Part shown: positions 1-8,600 of the stretch, piece after piece
How positions within the stretch are numbered: the first letter of the stretch is position 1
Layout: every line of letters starts with the position of its first letter
Assembly: GCF_016406145.1 (NCBI RefSeq)
Contig: NZ_CP066306.1
Span: 5,332,001-5,396,000 of the forward strand
DNA: 64,000 nt
Reading direction: 5' to 3'
DNA from: Pseudomonas putida
Lineage (GTDB): Bacteria > Pseudomonadota > Gammaproteobacteria > Pseudomonadales > Pseudomonadaceae
Translations under genes and position numbers: made by a program
Notes under the pieces: model-generated
Told to the model about the DNA's origin: nothing
Databases searched by the model: none
The model's input: the letters and a program-made list of their open reading frames with translations, nothing else

Positions 1-550
1 CCAGCAGCATGAAGACACCGATGAACAACGGGTAGACCATCTGTATCAGGCTCATCCACTGCCCATGCAGCGACGGCCAACGGATTTCCGCCAACCAGGC
101 CAGCAGTGCCTGGGGAAAACTTTGCTCCAGCGCCACTGCCACGCTACCCACCGCGAACAGCACAGCAAACCGGGCAAGCAGGTCCTGGGCCAGGTGGGTG
201 CGCTCCTGCCAGGCGCCAAACAGGCCGAACAATGCAGGCAGCAACAGGCACACCAGATGGAAGATCACCGCTGCGTCCTCGCGCACGCGGCCGTTGTCAC
301 GGTAGTAGTCAGTCTGGGTATCGAGCAGGAAATAGGCGATGTACACCGTGACCATCAAGAACAGCTCGCGCTGGCGACGGTATACCGCGCAGTAGGCGCC
401 GCCCAGCAGCAGGACCAAGGTGGGCAGGACGTTGAACAGTGATGTGAAGAAGACGCTGAGGTCTCTCACGTATGCCGCCGCAAGCCCTGCCAGCAAGAGG
501 ATCAGTGAAGGCAGGAAGTGGCTTGCGCGTACAGCGTTTAAACGAAACAA
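1..550 (-). CDS. N-terminal part of a multi-spanning membrane protein, possibly a diguanylate cyclase sensor (truncated by window edge)
   Basis: Reading the minus strand from a TTG at 550 gives about 183 open codons that run off the window start. A GGAGA stretch lies about 7 nt before the TTG, and the frame is closed upstream by TAA at 595, so TTG is the best start; no ATG occurs for the first 70 codons. The product is very hydrophobic, with about five or six predicted membrane segments (for example residues 12-25, 35-50, 60-72, 90-105) and charged loops such as YRDNGRVRED. The catalytic part is outside the window. Pseudomonas GGDEF proteins often have this kind of membrane sensor, but that assignment is inference from context and memory. 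Confidence 0.55.
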   Translation of the reverse strand, partial: MFRLNAVRASHFLPSLILLLAGLAAAYVRDLSVFFTSLFNVLPTLVLLLGGAYCAVYRRQRELFLMVTVYIAYFLLDTQTDYYRDNGRVREDAAVIFHLVCLLLPALFGLFGAWQERTHLAQDLLARFAVLFAVGSVAVALEQSFPQALLAWLAEIRWPSLHGQWMSLIQMVYPLFIGVFMLL

Positions 551-712
551 GGGTAATCTCCGACCCGGCAGATCAATAATGGCATTGTGCCTTTACTTCA
601 TCGGCAGCGCACATGAATAGATGAATGCACGGGGGGTTAACGGCAGCAGGGGCGGAGGGCTTGAGCTTTTCTTGTAACCGGATCTTGAGGCGTAGCGGCC
701 CCAAAAATACGA

Positions 713-743
713 AAACCCGCCTGCCGGTGAAGGCAAGCGGGTT
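713..743 (-). terminator. Rho-independent terminator of the acyl-CoA dehydrogenase gene
   Basis: The arms AAACCCGC and GCGGGTTT pair perfectly, and after one mismatch TGCC/GGCA extend the stem to a 6-nt loop. On the minus strand the hairpin is followed by TTTTCGTATTTTT. It lies about 20 nt past the stop of the gene ending at 762. Confidence 0.8.
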
Positions 744-761
744 TCAGTGACGCCTTGCGGC

Positions 762-2567
762 TTAGTAGGACAGGCCGAAGTGCTCTTCGTCCATCGCCAT
801 CAGGTTGTTGGCACCGGACAGCATGGTCGCGACGTGCGTGCGGGTACGCGGCAGGATACGCTGGAAGTAGAAGCGCGCCGTCTGCAGCTTGGCGGTGTAG
901 AAGGCCTCTTCCGAAGTGCCGGCAGCCAGCTTCTCAGCAGCCAGGCGTGCCATGTCGGCCCAGAAGTACGCCAGGCACGCATAACCGGAATACATCACGT
1001 AATCCACCGATGCAGCGCCTACTTCTTCGCGATCCTTCATGGCGGCCATACCTACTTTCATGGTCAGCTCACCCCATTCCTTGTTGATCGCAGCCAGCGG
1101 CTCGACGAACTCCTTGACCGCCTCATTGCCTTCCTGCGCCTGGCAGAACTTGTGCACGATCTTGGTGAAGCCCTTGAGCGCTTCGCCCTGGGTCATCAGC
1201 ACTTTGCGGCCCAGCAGGTCTAGGGCCTGAATGCCGGTGGTGCCTTCGTACAGCATGGAGATTCGGCTGTCGCGCACGTTCTGCTCCATGCCCCACTCGG
1301 CGATGAAGCCGTGGCCGCCGTAGATCTGCACGCCGTGGTTGGCCGCCTCGAAGCCGACTTCGGTCATGAAAGCCTTGGCGATCGGGGTCAGGAAGGCAAG
1401 CAGGGCGTCGGCCTTCTTGCGCTCTTCCTCGTCCTGGCTGTATTTGACGATGTCCACCTGCTTGGCGGTGAAGTAGACCATGGCGCGGTTGCCTTCGGCG
1501 AAGGCCTTCATGGTCAGCAACATGCGGCGAACGTCCGGGTGCACGATGATCGGGTCAGCAGCCTTGTCAGGCGCTTTGGGGCCGGTCAGCGAACGCATCT
1601 GCAGGCGGTCACGGGCGTACTTCAGGCCACCCTGGAAGGCCACTTCGGCATGTGCCAGGCCTTGCAGCGCAGTGCCCAAGCGTGCGGTGTTCATGAACGT
1701 GAACATGCAGTTCAGGCCCTTGTTGGCTGGGCCAATCAGGTAGCCGGTGGCGCTGTCGAAGTTCATCACGCAGGTAGCGTTGCCGTGGATGCCCATCTTG
1801 TGCTCGATCGAGCCGCAGGTCACGCCGTTGCGCTCACCCACTCCGCCTTCGGCATTGGGCAAGAACTTCGGCACGATGAACAGCGAGATACCTTTGGTGC
1901 CGGCTGGCGCATCCGGCAGGCGGGCCAGCACGATGTGGACGATGTTGTCGGCCATGTCGTGTTCGCCGGCAGAAATGAAGATCTTGGTGCCAGAAATGCG
2001 GTAGGAACCGTCAGCTTGCGGCTCGGCCTTGGTGCGCAGCATGCCCAGGTCGGTGCCGCAGTGCGGTTCGGTCAGGCACATGGTGCCTGTCCATTCGCCC
2101 GATACCAGCTTGGTCAGGTAGGTTTCCTGCTGCTCTGCAGTACCGTGCGCAGAAATGGTGTTCATCGCGCCATGGGAAAGGCCCGGGTACATACCCCAAG
2201 ACCAGTTCGACTCACCCACCATCTCGCTCAGCGCCAGGCCCAGCGACTCAGGCAAGCCTTGGCCGCCATGAGCGACATCATGCGCAAGGCTCGGCCAGCC
2301 GCCTTCGACGAACTGCTCGTAGGCTTGCTTGAAACCGGTCGGGGTCTTCACGCCGGACTCGCTCCAGGTGCAGCCTTCCAGGTCACCGACACGGTTCAGC
2401 GGGGCCAGTACCTGCTCACAGAATTTCGCGCCTTCTTCGAGGATCGCGTCGACCATGTCGGGCGTTGCGTCCTGGCAACCCGGCAGGCTCTGATAGTGCG
2501 CCTCATAGCCAAGCAGCTCGTCGCGAACGAAGCGAATATCACGCAAGGGGGCTTTGTAATCAGGCAT
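762..2567 (-). CDS. Acyl-CoA dehydrogenase, long (601-aa) form
   Basis: This FAD flavoprotein introduces the alpha-beta double bond into an acyl-CoA and passes electrons to electron-transfer flavoprotein. The signature MCLTEPHCGTDLG is at residues 163-175 and the FAD/active-site segment YGGHGFIAEWGMEQNVRD at 416-433. The likely catalytic Glu441 is in YEGTTGIQALDLLGRKVL. At 601 aa it belongs to the long subclass that includes Pseudomonas fatty-acyl and 3-methylthiopropanoyl-CoA dehydrogenases, not the 380-aa classical enzymes. It is monocistronic, with its own terminator. A PsrA-type operator lies 70-84 nt upstream and suggests fatty-acid control. The substrate chain length cannot be read from sequence. 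Confidence 0.93.
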   Translation of the reverse strand: MPDYKAPLRDIRFVRDELLGYEAHYQSLPGCQDATPDMVDAILEEGAKFCEQVLAPLNRVGDLEGCTWSESGVKTPTGFKQAYEQFVEGGWPSLAHDVAHGGQGLPESLGLALSEMVGESNWSWGMYPGLSHGAMNTISAHGTAEQQETYLTKLVSGEWTGTMCLTEPHCGTDLGMLRTKAEPQADGSYRISGTKIFISAGEHDMADNIVHIVLARLPDAPAGTKGISLFIVPKFLPNAEGGVGERNGVTCGSIEHKMGIHGNATCVMNFDSATGYLIGPANKGLNCMFTFMNTARLGTALQGLAHAEVAFQGGLKYARDRLQMRSLTGPKAPDKAADPIIVHPDVRRMLLTMKAFAEGNRAMVYFTAKQVDIVKYSQDEEERKKADALLAFLTPIAKAFMTEVGFEAANHGVQIYGGHGFIAEWGMEQNVRDSRISMLYEGTTGIQALDLLGRKVLMTQGEALKGFTKIVHKFCQAQEGNEAVKEFVEPLAAINKEWGELTMKVGMAAMKDREEVGAASVDYVMYSGYACLAYFWADMARLAAEKLAAGTSEEAFYTAKLQTARFYFQRILPRTRTHVATMLSGANNLMAMDEEHFGLSY

Positions 2568-2873
2568 TGCGATGAACCTCTGTGATGAGTCCGGTGGGGA
2601 GACCGCTGATACCGACCAGCTCTTGCCGGCTTTCGGTCAAACAGTTGTTTGAAACTTACGTTTAGGACTGACCGATGTCAAGGAGGGACTATGGTGCCAT
2701 TTATGCCGCGAAACATGGCGTTTATGCCATCACCTGCAAAAGCACCAATGCCAATGGCAGCTGGCCTGCCCGCGAAGGCGTCGGTTCAGACAAAAAATCT
2801 AGCCTGATCAAACGCATCCGCGGGCAGGCCCGCTTCCACAGAGCACTGTGCAGGTTTGTGAAAGTGACGCGGT
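2568..2873. other. 306-bp intergenic region with the acyl-CoA dehydrogenase promoter side and an imperfect palindrome
   Basis: No credible gene is seen. The left part holds the PsrA-like site listed separately. Further right, the 12-mer GGCCTGCCCGCG at 2763-2774 and its exact reverse complement at 2819-2830 frame a 44-nt spacer. This resembles a REP-type inverted pair at the 3' side of the 98-aa gene. Confidence 0.5.
2638..2651. promoter_or_regulatory. Putative PsrA operator (CAAAC-N4-GTTTG)
   Basis: CAAAC at 2638-2642 and GTTTG at 2647-2651 form a perfect palindrome with a 4-nt spacer (the flanking T and A extend it to 16 bp). This matches the published Pseudomonas PsrA consensus (C/G)AAAC-N2-4-GTTT(G/C). 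PsrA is a TetR-family fatty-acid sensor, and its known targets include beta-oxidation genes. The site lies upstream of the minus-strand acyl-CoA dehydrogenase. Confidence 0.65.
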
Positions 2874-3170
2874 TCAGGCGTAGGTATCGATGAACCGGCC
2901 GAGCATTTCGTCGGAAGCCTTGGCGACTTTCGCGCCCAGTTCGACCTCGGTTTTGCCCAAAGCCAGCTGTACAGTGCTGGTGGCAAGGTCCATCTGCTGA
3001 CTGCGGTCAACCGCACGCAGGCGCTCGGCCTGAAAATCGCTGGACTGGCTGGTGGCGGCGCGTTCGACAGTGTTGCTGGCGATCTGGCTGGCCGCCTGGT
3101 CGACGCGGTTCTGCCCGCTCTGGATGGCACTGAGGCCTGCGTAGTAGGCGGAGCTACCGGTGATTTCCAT
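2874..3170 (-). CDS. Small conserved protein resembling the termini of flagellar rod/hook proteins
   Basis: A 98-aa product with no signal peptide. The N-terminus (SSAYYAGLSAIQSGQNRVDQAASQIASNT) resembles the helical N-terminal motif of flagellar rod/hook proteins (typically GLSAxQxGxxxxDxxAxNIAN). The rest is helical and Gln/Ala-rich and ends MLGRFIDTYA. Such axial proteins are much longer, so this is only the coiled-coil-like shell of one. It lies downstream of bioD on the same strand with a 118-nt gap containing short hairpins, so it may be expressed separately. I do not recognise a named gene; the flagellar resemblance is motif-level only. Confidence 0.7.
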   Translation of the reverse strand: MEITGSSAYYAGLSAIQSGQNRVDQAASQIASNTVERAATSQSSDFQAERLRAVDRSQQMDLATSTVQLALGKTEVELGAKVAKASDEMLGRFIDTYA

Positions 3171-3206
3171 GTCAAAACTCCAATGACGCTGGATGTGAAC
3201 AGGCCT

Positions 3207-3241
3207 GATTAAAGCAGGCCCGGGCCATAAAGGCCCGTTTA
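3207..3241. terminator. Short GC hairpins between bioD and the 98-aa gene (weak terminator candidate)
   Basis: CGGGCC-ATAAA-GGCCCG forms a 6-bp stem, beside an overlapping GGCCTG/CAGGCC pair. On the minus strand no clean T-run follows, so termination of bioD here is only possible. Confidence 0.35.
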
Positions 3242-3288
3242 AATCGCTAATGGCCCCGTGCTATCTGATAGACGTGAGGCATGGCGCT

Positions 3289-3969
3289 TCAGTCCAGCAA
3301 GTCCAGCTGCAGATGTTCCGCGACTGCATCGGCAGTCGCCTGCTTGAGCTTGGGCACCCGCCCCAGGCAAGGCGCTGGCAAGCGCTCGGCCAGGCTGGCG
3401 AGGTTCTCCTCCAGCCGCGACGTACGCGGGTCGATGACATTGGCCACCCAGCCTGCCAGTTGCAACCCGTCCCTGGCGATCGCTTCGGCGCTGAGCAATG
3501 CGTGGTTGATGCAGCCAAGACGCACCCCTACCACTAGAATCACCGGCAACTTGAGGGCGATTGCCAGGTCAGACAGGTTGGCATGACCAGACAGCGGCAC
3601 GCGCCAGCCACCGGCACCTTCGACCAGGGTGAAATCCGCGCCCTGATCCAGCACGTGACGCATGGCCTGGAGCAGGGCCGGCACCTCCAGCGTCACACCC
3701 GCTTCACGCGCCGCCACGTGCGGCGCGATGGCAGGTTCAAATGCAAAAGGGTTGATCGCTTCATAAGGCAGTTTGAGCGTGCTCTCGTCGATCAATGCCT
3801 GGGCGTCAGCGTTGCGCAGCCCCTTTGTGGTAACTGTGCAGCCGGACGCCACCGGCTTTGCACCCAGCGTACTCAGGCCCTGCAGCCGTGCGGCATGCAA
3901 CAGCCCCGCTGCGATGGTGGTCTTGCCGACATCGGTATCGGTACCCGCGATGAAATAGGCCTGGCTCAT
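3289..3969 (-). CDS. bioD: Dethiobiotin synthetase BioD
   Basis: This enzyme uses ATP and CO2 to close the ureido ring of 7,8-diaminopelargonate, giving dethiobiotin. The 226-aa product has the P-loop GTDTDVGKT at residues 9-17 and the family signatures VEGAGGWRVPL and VGVRLGCINHALL. The start is the ATG at 3969, giving the usual MxxAYFIAGTDTDVGKT N-terminus; the longer frame to 4059 would run into bioC and lacks family similarity. It is the last bio gene of the minus-strand operon, 10 nt after bioC. Length is normal for the family (about 225 aa). Confidence 0.95.
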   Translation of the reverse strand: MSQAYFIAGTDTDVGKTTIAAGLLHAARLQGLSTLGAKPVASGCTVTTKGLRNADAQALIDESTLKLPYEAINPFAFEPAIAPHVAAREAGVTLEVPALLQAMRHVLDQGADFTLVEGAGGWRVPLSGHANLSDLAIALKLPVILVVGVRLGCINHALLSAEAIARDGLQLAGWVANVIDPRTSRLEENLASLAERLPAPCLGRVPKLKQATADAVAEHLQLDLLD

Positions 3970-3979
3970 TTCGCTCCTC

Positions 3980-4798
3980 TCACGCCTTTGGCTTGCGCAA
4001 CACACCATAGACCACCTGATAGGTGGCGGGCAGCCCTTGCGGCTGGCGGAATGCTTCATACGCCTGCAGCAGCCCCTGCATGCGGGCGCGGCCAGTCAGG
4101 CCCGACGGCCGCCCAGGGTTGAGGTTGTGAGCGCCAAGTGCCTTGAGCTCATGGGTCAGGCCGCGCACATGCGGGTAGTGCAGCACATGCGCCTGCTGAC
4201 GCAGGCCAAGCTGCTCCAGGCCGCTTGCCGCGCACAGTCGCTGGTAGTCCTCGAACCGGCGGAAGCGGTTGACATGCACCATGCCATCCACGGCCTGCCA
4301 ACTGGCGCGCAATTCATCGAGGGTACCGACACACAGGCTGCTGAAGGCCAGCACACCCCCCGGACACAATACCCGCCGTGCTTCTTCCAGCACGCTGGAG
4401 AACTGCGCGCACCATTGCACCGCCAGGCTGGAGAAAACCAGGTCGACGCTGTGATCGCGCAGCGGCAGCCGCTCGGCGTCGCCTGCCACATGGTAGCGGG
4501 CCCCGCCCTGCTCGCTTCGGGCATGGCGCAACATGCCTTCGGCGATGTCCACGGCCACGCCCGTCGCCGGCGTGAAGCGCTCGGCCAGCACCCGGCTGAA
4601 ATGCCCCGTGCCACTGCCCAGGTCGAGCCAGCGCGATGGCGTCAGTGCGTCCGGCAACTGCTCCAGCAGGGTCACGCCCACCGCGCGCTGCAAGGCCGCC
4701 ACGCTGTCGTAGCTGGCTGCCGCGCGGGAGAACGAGGCCGCTACCTGGCGCTTGTCCGGCAGCGCGCCGGGCAGGGTTGGACGGGAAAGGTCAGTCAT
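3980..4798 (-). CDS. bioC: Malonyl-ACP O-methyltransferase BioC
   Basis: BioC methylates the free carboxyl of malonyl-ACP so that fatty-acid synthesis can build pimeloyl-ACP methyl ester. The SAM-binding motif I is [11 protein letters not shown] at about residues 57-67, preceded by the family N-terminal [22 protein letters not shown] matches the post-motif of BioC. The start is the ATG at 4798 (MTDLSRP), giving 272 aa; it overlaps the end of bioH by 8 bp, indicating translational coupling. A longer reading back to 4897 lies inside bioH and is not supported. Confidence 0.95.
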   Translation of the reverse strand: MTDLSRPTLPGALPDKRQVAASFSRAAASYDSVAALQRAVGVTLLEQLPDALTPSRWLDLGSGTGHFSRVLAERFTPATGVAVDIAEGMLRHARSEQGGARYHVAGDAERLPLRDHSVDLVFSSLAVQWCAQFSSVLEEARRVLCPGGVLAFSSLCVGTLDELRASWQAVDGMVHVNRFRRFEDYQRLCAASGLEQLGLRQQAHVLHYPHVRGLTHELKALGAHNLNPGRPSGLTGRARMQGLLQAYEAFRQPQGLPATYQVVYGVLRKPKA

Positions 4799-5522
4799 CG
4801 CCACTCTCATGCAGGAAACTCTTGATGCCCGCCGCCAGCTCCTGCGGGTACTCCAGCAGGAAAGCGTGGGAACTCTCTTCAACCAGGCCGACTTCAACGT
4901 CGGGCAACAACTCGCTCAGCGCTTTGGCCGCCTCGGGGGGCACCAACGCATCGCTGCCGGCGAACAGGTGCAGTTGCGGGCCGCCGTACGCCTGCAGCGC
5001 TTCGCGGGTATCCAGCTGAGCCAGCACCTCAAGCCCGGTGGCCAGGTACAGTGGGTCGGTGTCCGGTACCCCTACGCCTAGCTGGCGCAGCAACGTGCGC
5101 GGCTGCAGGGCGCCGTCACTGCACAAGGTACGGAAACGCTTGAGGGTCACAGAGGTGTGGCTGCGGCAACCGTCGAGGAAGGTCCCGAAGGTGTCATCGG
5201 CCATGCCATGCGGCCAATCCGCCCGTGCCACGAAGCAGGGGTTGCTGGCCAAGGTCAACAGCCCGCAACAATGGTCGCCACGCTTGCGAGCCAGCTCACT
5301 GGCGAGCATGCCGCCAAGCGACCAGCCGCCCAGCCAGGTATCACTGGGCAGTTTGCGGTCAAGGTAGTCGACCCACGCCTGTACATCGGCGTCGGCCAGC
5401 TCCGGCAGGGGCGCCAGCTCAACCTGCAGGCGCGAGTCCTGCGCTCGCAGGCTGGCGGCCAGCGGCTCCAGGGCCGCGGTACCCAGGCCCCAGCCGGGAA
5501 GAAGGATCAGTCGGTTACGCAT
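4791..5522 (-). CDS. bioH: Pimeloyl-ACP methyl ester carboxylesterase BioH
   Basis: BioH is an alpha/beta hydrolase that removes the methyl ester from pimeloyl-ACP methyl ester, ending chain elongation. The nucleophile elbow GWSLGG places the catalytic Ser at residue 68; the acid is likely in FAGSDALVP and the histidine in [12 protein letters not shown]. The N-terminus LILLPGWG carries the oxyanion-hole pattern of the family. The ATG at 5522 gives 243 aa, near the usual 250, and overlaps the bioF stop by 8 bp. Order and overlaps place it in the bioBFHCD operon. Confidence 0.93.
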   Translation of the reverse strand: MRNRLILLPGWGLGTAALEPLAASLRAQDSRLQVELAPLPELADADVQAWVDYLDRKLPSDTWLGGWSLGGMLASELARKRGDHCCGLLTLASNPCFVARADWPHGMADDTFGTFLDGCRSHTSVTLKRFRTLCSDGALQPRTLLRQLGVGVPDTDPLYLATGLEVLAQLDTREALQAYGGPQLHLFAGSDALVPPEAAKALSELLPDVEVGLVEESSHAFLLEYPQELAAGIKSFLHESGDD

Positions 5523-6687
5523 CGGCGGCCTCCAGCTGTGGATAACAATCGGCCAATGCATTCAACAATAGCTGTACCTGCGCCTCACTGTGCGCAGCGC
5601 TCAAGGTTACCCTTAGCCGTGCACTGCCAGCAGGTACGGTAGGCGGGCGGATGGCGGTGACCAACAGGCCTCGTTCGCGCAGCATCTGCGACAGGCGCAG
5701 TGCCTGTGCGCTGTCGCCGATCAGGATCGGCTGGATCGGGGTAGGGCTGTCCATCAGCTGCAGGCCGATCTGCACGGCACCCTCGCGGAACTGCCGGATC
5801 AACCCGGCCAGGTGCTCACGGCGCCAGGTTTCGCGGCGCAGCAGCTCCAGGCTCTTGAGCGTGGCGCAGGCCAGTGCCGGCGGCTGGCTGGTGGTATAGA
5901 TGTAAGGCCGGGCGAACTGCACCAGTGCCTCGATCAAATCATCGCTGCCCGCAACGAAGGCGCCCGCTGTGCCGCAAGCCTTGCCCAGCGTACCGATCAG
6001 CACGGGCACGTCATCGATGCCCAGGCCAAAGTGCTCGACGATTCCGCCGCCGTGGGCACCCAAGGTACCTAGGCCGTGAGCGTCGTCGACCATCAACCAG
6101 GCACCACGCGCACGCGCGACTTCGGCCAGTGCAGGCAGGTCGGCCAGGTCACCGTCCATGCTGAACACACCGTCGGTGACTACCAGGGTATTGCCGCAGG
6201 CCTTGCCCAGGCGGTTGGCCAGGCTGACTGCATCGTTGTGCAGGTAACGGTTGAAGCGGGCACCACTGAGCAAACCGCCATCGAGCAGCGAGGCATGGTT
6301 GAGGCGGTCCTGCAATACCGTATCGCCCTGCCCCACCAGCGCGGTGATGGCCCCGAGGTTGGCCATGTAGCCGGTAGAAAACAGCAAGGCACGGGGGCGA
6401 CCGGTCAATTCGGCCAGCGCCTCTTCGACCTGATGATGCGGCGTGCTGTGGCCGACCACCAGGTGCGAGGCTCCGCCACCGACACCCCAACGCTCGGCGC
6501 CGGCCTGCCAGGCGGCAATCACCTCAGGGTGGTTGGCCAGGCCCAGGTAGTCATTACTACAGAAAGCCAGCAAAGGCTGGCCATCGACCACTACGTTCGG
6601 CCCCTGCGGGCTTTGTAGCAGCGGTCGCTGCCGATAGAGGTCTGCAGCGCGCCGTTCGGCAAGACGCGCTGCAAGATCGAAGGCCAT
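5515..6687 (-). CDS. bioF: 8-amino-7-oxononanoate synthase BioF
   Basis: A PLP enzyme condensing pimeloyl-ACP (or CoA) with L-alanine to give 8-amino-7-oxononanoate (KAPA). The 390-aa length is standard. [10 protein letters not shown] at about 201-210 carries the cofactor-binding Asp and His, and IGTLGKACG places the Schiff-base lysine at residue 236. The start at 6687 is one base from the bioB stop at 6689, so translation is probably coupled. The 3' end overlaps bioH by 8 bp. Confidence 0.96.
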   Translation of the reverse strand: MAFDLAARLAERRAADLYRQRPLLQSPQGPNVVVDGQPLLAFCSNDYLGLANHPEVIAAWQAGAERWGVGGGASHLVVGHSTPHHQVEEALAELTGRPRALLFSTGYMANLGAITALVGQGDTVLQDRLNHASLLDGGLLSGARFNRYLHNDAVSLANRLGKACGNTLVVTDGVFSMDGDLADLPALAEVARARGAWLMVDDAHGLGTLGAHGGGIVEHFGLGIDDVPVLIGTLGKACGTAGAFVAGSDDLIEALVQFARPYIYTTSQPPALACATLKSLELLRRETWRREHLAGLIRQFREGAVQIGLQLMDSPTPIQPILIGDSAQALRLSQMLRERGLLVTAIRPPTVPAGSARLRVTLSAAHSEAQVQLLLNALADCYPQLEAADA

Positions 6688-6688
6688 C

Positions 6689-7747
6689 TCAGGCAGACGC
6701 GGCGTTATAGAACAGCTCGCTGCTGCGTTGCTCTACCAGCGCCTGCTCGATGGCGGCCTGGTGCACTTCGTCGGCATGCTCTTCACGCGCTTCAGGCTTG
6801 ATGCCCAGGCGAGCGAACAGCTGCATGTCCTTGTCGGCCTGAGGGTTGGCGGTGGTCAGCAGTTTCTCGCCATAGAAGATCGAATTGGCCCCGGCCATGA
6901 AGGCCAGCGCTTGCATCTGCTCGTTCATCTGCTCGCGGCCGGCGGACAGGCGCACATGCGACTTGGGCATCAGCAACCGCGCGACCGCCAGCATACGGAT
7001 GAAGTCGAACGGGTCGACATCTTCTTCTTCGGCCAGGGGGGTACCGGCCACTTTCACAAGCATGTTGATCGGCACCGACTCGGGATGCTCGGGGAGGTTG
7101 GCCAACTGGATCAACAGGCCTGCACGATCGTCGAGCGACTCGCCCATCCCGAGGATGCCACCGGAGCAGATCTTCATCCCGGCATCGCGTACGTAGGCCA
7201 AGGTCTGCAGACGCTCGCTGTAAGTACGGGTGGTGATGATGCTGCCGTAGAACTCCGGCGAGGTATCGAGGTTGTGGTTGTAGTAATCCAGTCCTGCCTG
7301 GGCAAGCGCCTGGGTCTGGTCCTGATCGAGCTTGCCGAGGGTCATGCAGGTTTCCAGCCCCATGGCCTTGACCCCTTTGACCATTTCCAGCACGTAGGGC
7401 ATGTCCTTGGCCGATGGGTGCTTCCAGGCCGCGCCCATGCAGAAGCGGGTCGAACCGATGGCCTTGGCCCGTGCCGCTTCTTCCAGCACCTTCTGCACTT
7501 CCATCAGCTTCTGTTTTTCCAGCCCGGTGTTGTAGTGGCCCGACTGTGGACAATATTTGCAATCTTCCGGGCAGGCGCCGGTCTTGATCGACAGCAGCGT
7601 GGAAACCTGCACGCGGTTAGGGTCGAAATGCGCCCGGTGCACGGTTTGCGCCTGGAACAGCAGGTCGTTGAACGGAAGCTGGAACAGGGCCTTCACCTCG
7701 GCCAGGGACCAGTCGTGACGTGTTGTTGCAGTTGTGCTGGCGCTCAT
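6689..7747 (-). CDS. bioB: Biotin synthase BioB
   Basis: A radical-SAM enzyme inserting sulfur into dethiobiotin. The radical-SAM cluster motif CxxxCxxC is [12 protein letters not shown], with Cys59, Cys63 and Cys66. The product is 352 aa, typical for the family, and contains the later conserved SGGILGMGE and NPQADKDM segments. It is the first gene of the minus-strand bio operon. A promoter with a perfect -35 (TTGACA) and an overlapping BirA-type operator lie about 75-125 nt upstream, listed separately. Confidence 0.97.
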   Translation of the reverse strand: MSASTTATTRHDWSLAEVKALFQLPFNDLLFQAQTVHRAHFDPNRVQVSTLLSIKTGACPEDCKYCPQSGHYNTGLEKQKLMEVQKVLEEAARAKAIGSTRFCMGAAWKHPSAKDMPYVLEMVKGVKAMGLETCMTLGKLDQDQTQALAQAGLDYYNHNLDTSPEFYGSIITTRTYSERLQTLAYVRDAGMKICSGGILGMGESLDDRAGLLIQLANLPEHPESVPINMLVKVAGTPLAEEEDVDPFDFIRMLAVARLLMPKSHVRLSAGREQMNEQMQALAFMAGANSIFYGEKLLTTANPQADKDMQLFARLGIKPEAREEHADEVHQAAIEQALVEQRSSELFYNAASA

Positions 7748-7819
7748 CGGCGTTTCCTTGTTTAGGCTGTAGCTGGCGCCGGGACAGGAATGCCCGCCAG
7801 CGCATCACGGATAGCTCGC

Positions 7820-7848
7820 ATAGTCATGGAAGGCCTATGAACTGTCAA
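7820..7848 (-). promoter_or_regulatory. Putative sigma-70 promoter of bioB
   Basis: On the minus strand TTGACA (7848-7843) is a perfect -35 box, followed after 17 bp by a weak -10, GACTAT (7825-7820). The -35 lies inside the left half of the BirA-like operator, the arrangement expected for repression. The poor -10 limits confidence. Confidence 0.5.
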
Positions 7849-8574
7849 CCTTGGGTAAAAGCACTGGTTTACAAGTGTATAAATATTGATCACGCCTGTT
7901 TGCTCTGCGGCATTTCTGCCGAGCAGCCCCACCCCATTTGTATTGCGTGTGAGGAAGAACTGCCTTGGCTGAGTGAGTACTGCATACATTGCGCGCTACC
8001 GCTGCCAATGGCCGGCCTGACCTGCGCCCAGTGCAGTCGCCGCGCCCCGGCCTTCGAGCAAGTGGTAGCGCCGTGGTATTACGGCTTTCCTGTGGACACA
8101 CTGATCAGCCGCTTCAAACACAATCGCCAGTGGCCATTGGGGCGCTTGATGGCCGAAATGCTTAGCCTGGATTTGCGCCACCGCTTTGCCGATGGCCTGG
8201 CCAAGCCATCGCTACTGTTGCCTGTACCACTGGCAAAGCGTCGACAGCGCGAGCGTGGCTTCAACCAGGCAGGCATGCTGGCAAGGTGGTTGTCCAAGGC
8301 CCTGGCAATTGACAGCAACGAGCGATTGCTGCGGCGCACCCGCGAAACACCGGCGCAGCAAAGCCTGGATGCCAAGGCCAGACGGCGTAATCTGCAGCAG
8401 GCCTTTGCGGTGGTTGATGAAGGCGCATTGCACGGCCTGCATGTGGCCGTGGTCGATGACGTGCTGACCACCGGTGCCACGGCGCAAAGCATCGCCGCCC
8501 TGCTGCGCGGCGCCGGCGCACGTCGGGTTGATGTGTATTGCCTGGCACGCACGGCAAAACCGGGGCAAGCTTGA
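7837..8574 (+). CDS. comF: ComF family protein (phosphoribosyltransferase-like)
   Basis: ComF homologues assist DNA uptake in competent bacteria and carry a PRTase fold. The 245-aa product has an N-terminal zinc-ribbon with paired cysteines (CLLCG, CIACEEELP, CIHCALPLP, CAQCSRR). The PRTase core has PVPLAKRRQRERGFNQA and the PRPP-binding loop VAVVDDVLTTGATAQS. The start is the ATG at 7837 with GGAAGG just upstream. It is divergent from bioB, and the first dozen codons coincide with a BirA-like operator, so a start slightly downstream cannot be excluded. Whether this strain is competent is not shown by the sequence. Confidence 0.9.
   Translation: MNCQPWVKALVYKCINIDHACLLCGISAEQPHPICIACEEELPWLSEYCIHCALPLPMAGLTCAQCSRRAPAFEQVVAPWYYGFPVDTLISRFKHNRQWPLGRLMAEMLSLDLRHRFADGLAKPSLLLPVPLAKRRQRERGFNQAGMLARWLSKALAIDSNERLLRRTRETPAQQSLDAKARRRNLQQAFAVVDEGALHGLHVAVVDDVLTTGATAQSIAALLRGAGARRVDVYCLARTAKPGQA
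7842..7874. promoter_or_regulatory. Putative BirA operator (biotin repressor site)
   Basis: CTGTCAACC (7842-7850) and GGTTTACAA (7866-7874) are separated by 15 nt. The second half matches the BirA half-site perfectly; the first matches TTGTAAACC at 7 of 9 positions. BirA sites are two such halves spaced about 14-16 nt. The site is upstream of bioB but covers codons 2-13 of the comF reading frame. Confidence 0.7.
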
Positions 8575-8600
8575 CCGGTCAGTCCCAGATAGGCGCCATC

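Noticed and set aside
1311..2585. Plus-strand frame over the acyl-CoA dehydrogenase
   Set aside because: Shadow frame; the minus-strand gene has all catalytic motifs and a terminator.
3207..3241. Hairpins after bioD considered as a strong terminator
   Set aside because: Stems are only 5-6 bp and no clear T-run follows; kept only as a low-confidence feature.
5537..5545. Perfect DnaA box (reverse) TGTGGATAA inside bioF
   Set aside because: Single isolated box in coding sequence; about one in two such windows would hold one by chance. No IHF site or repeat around it.
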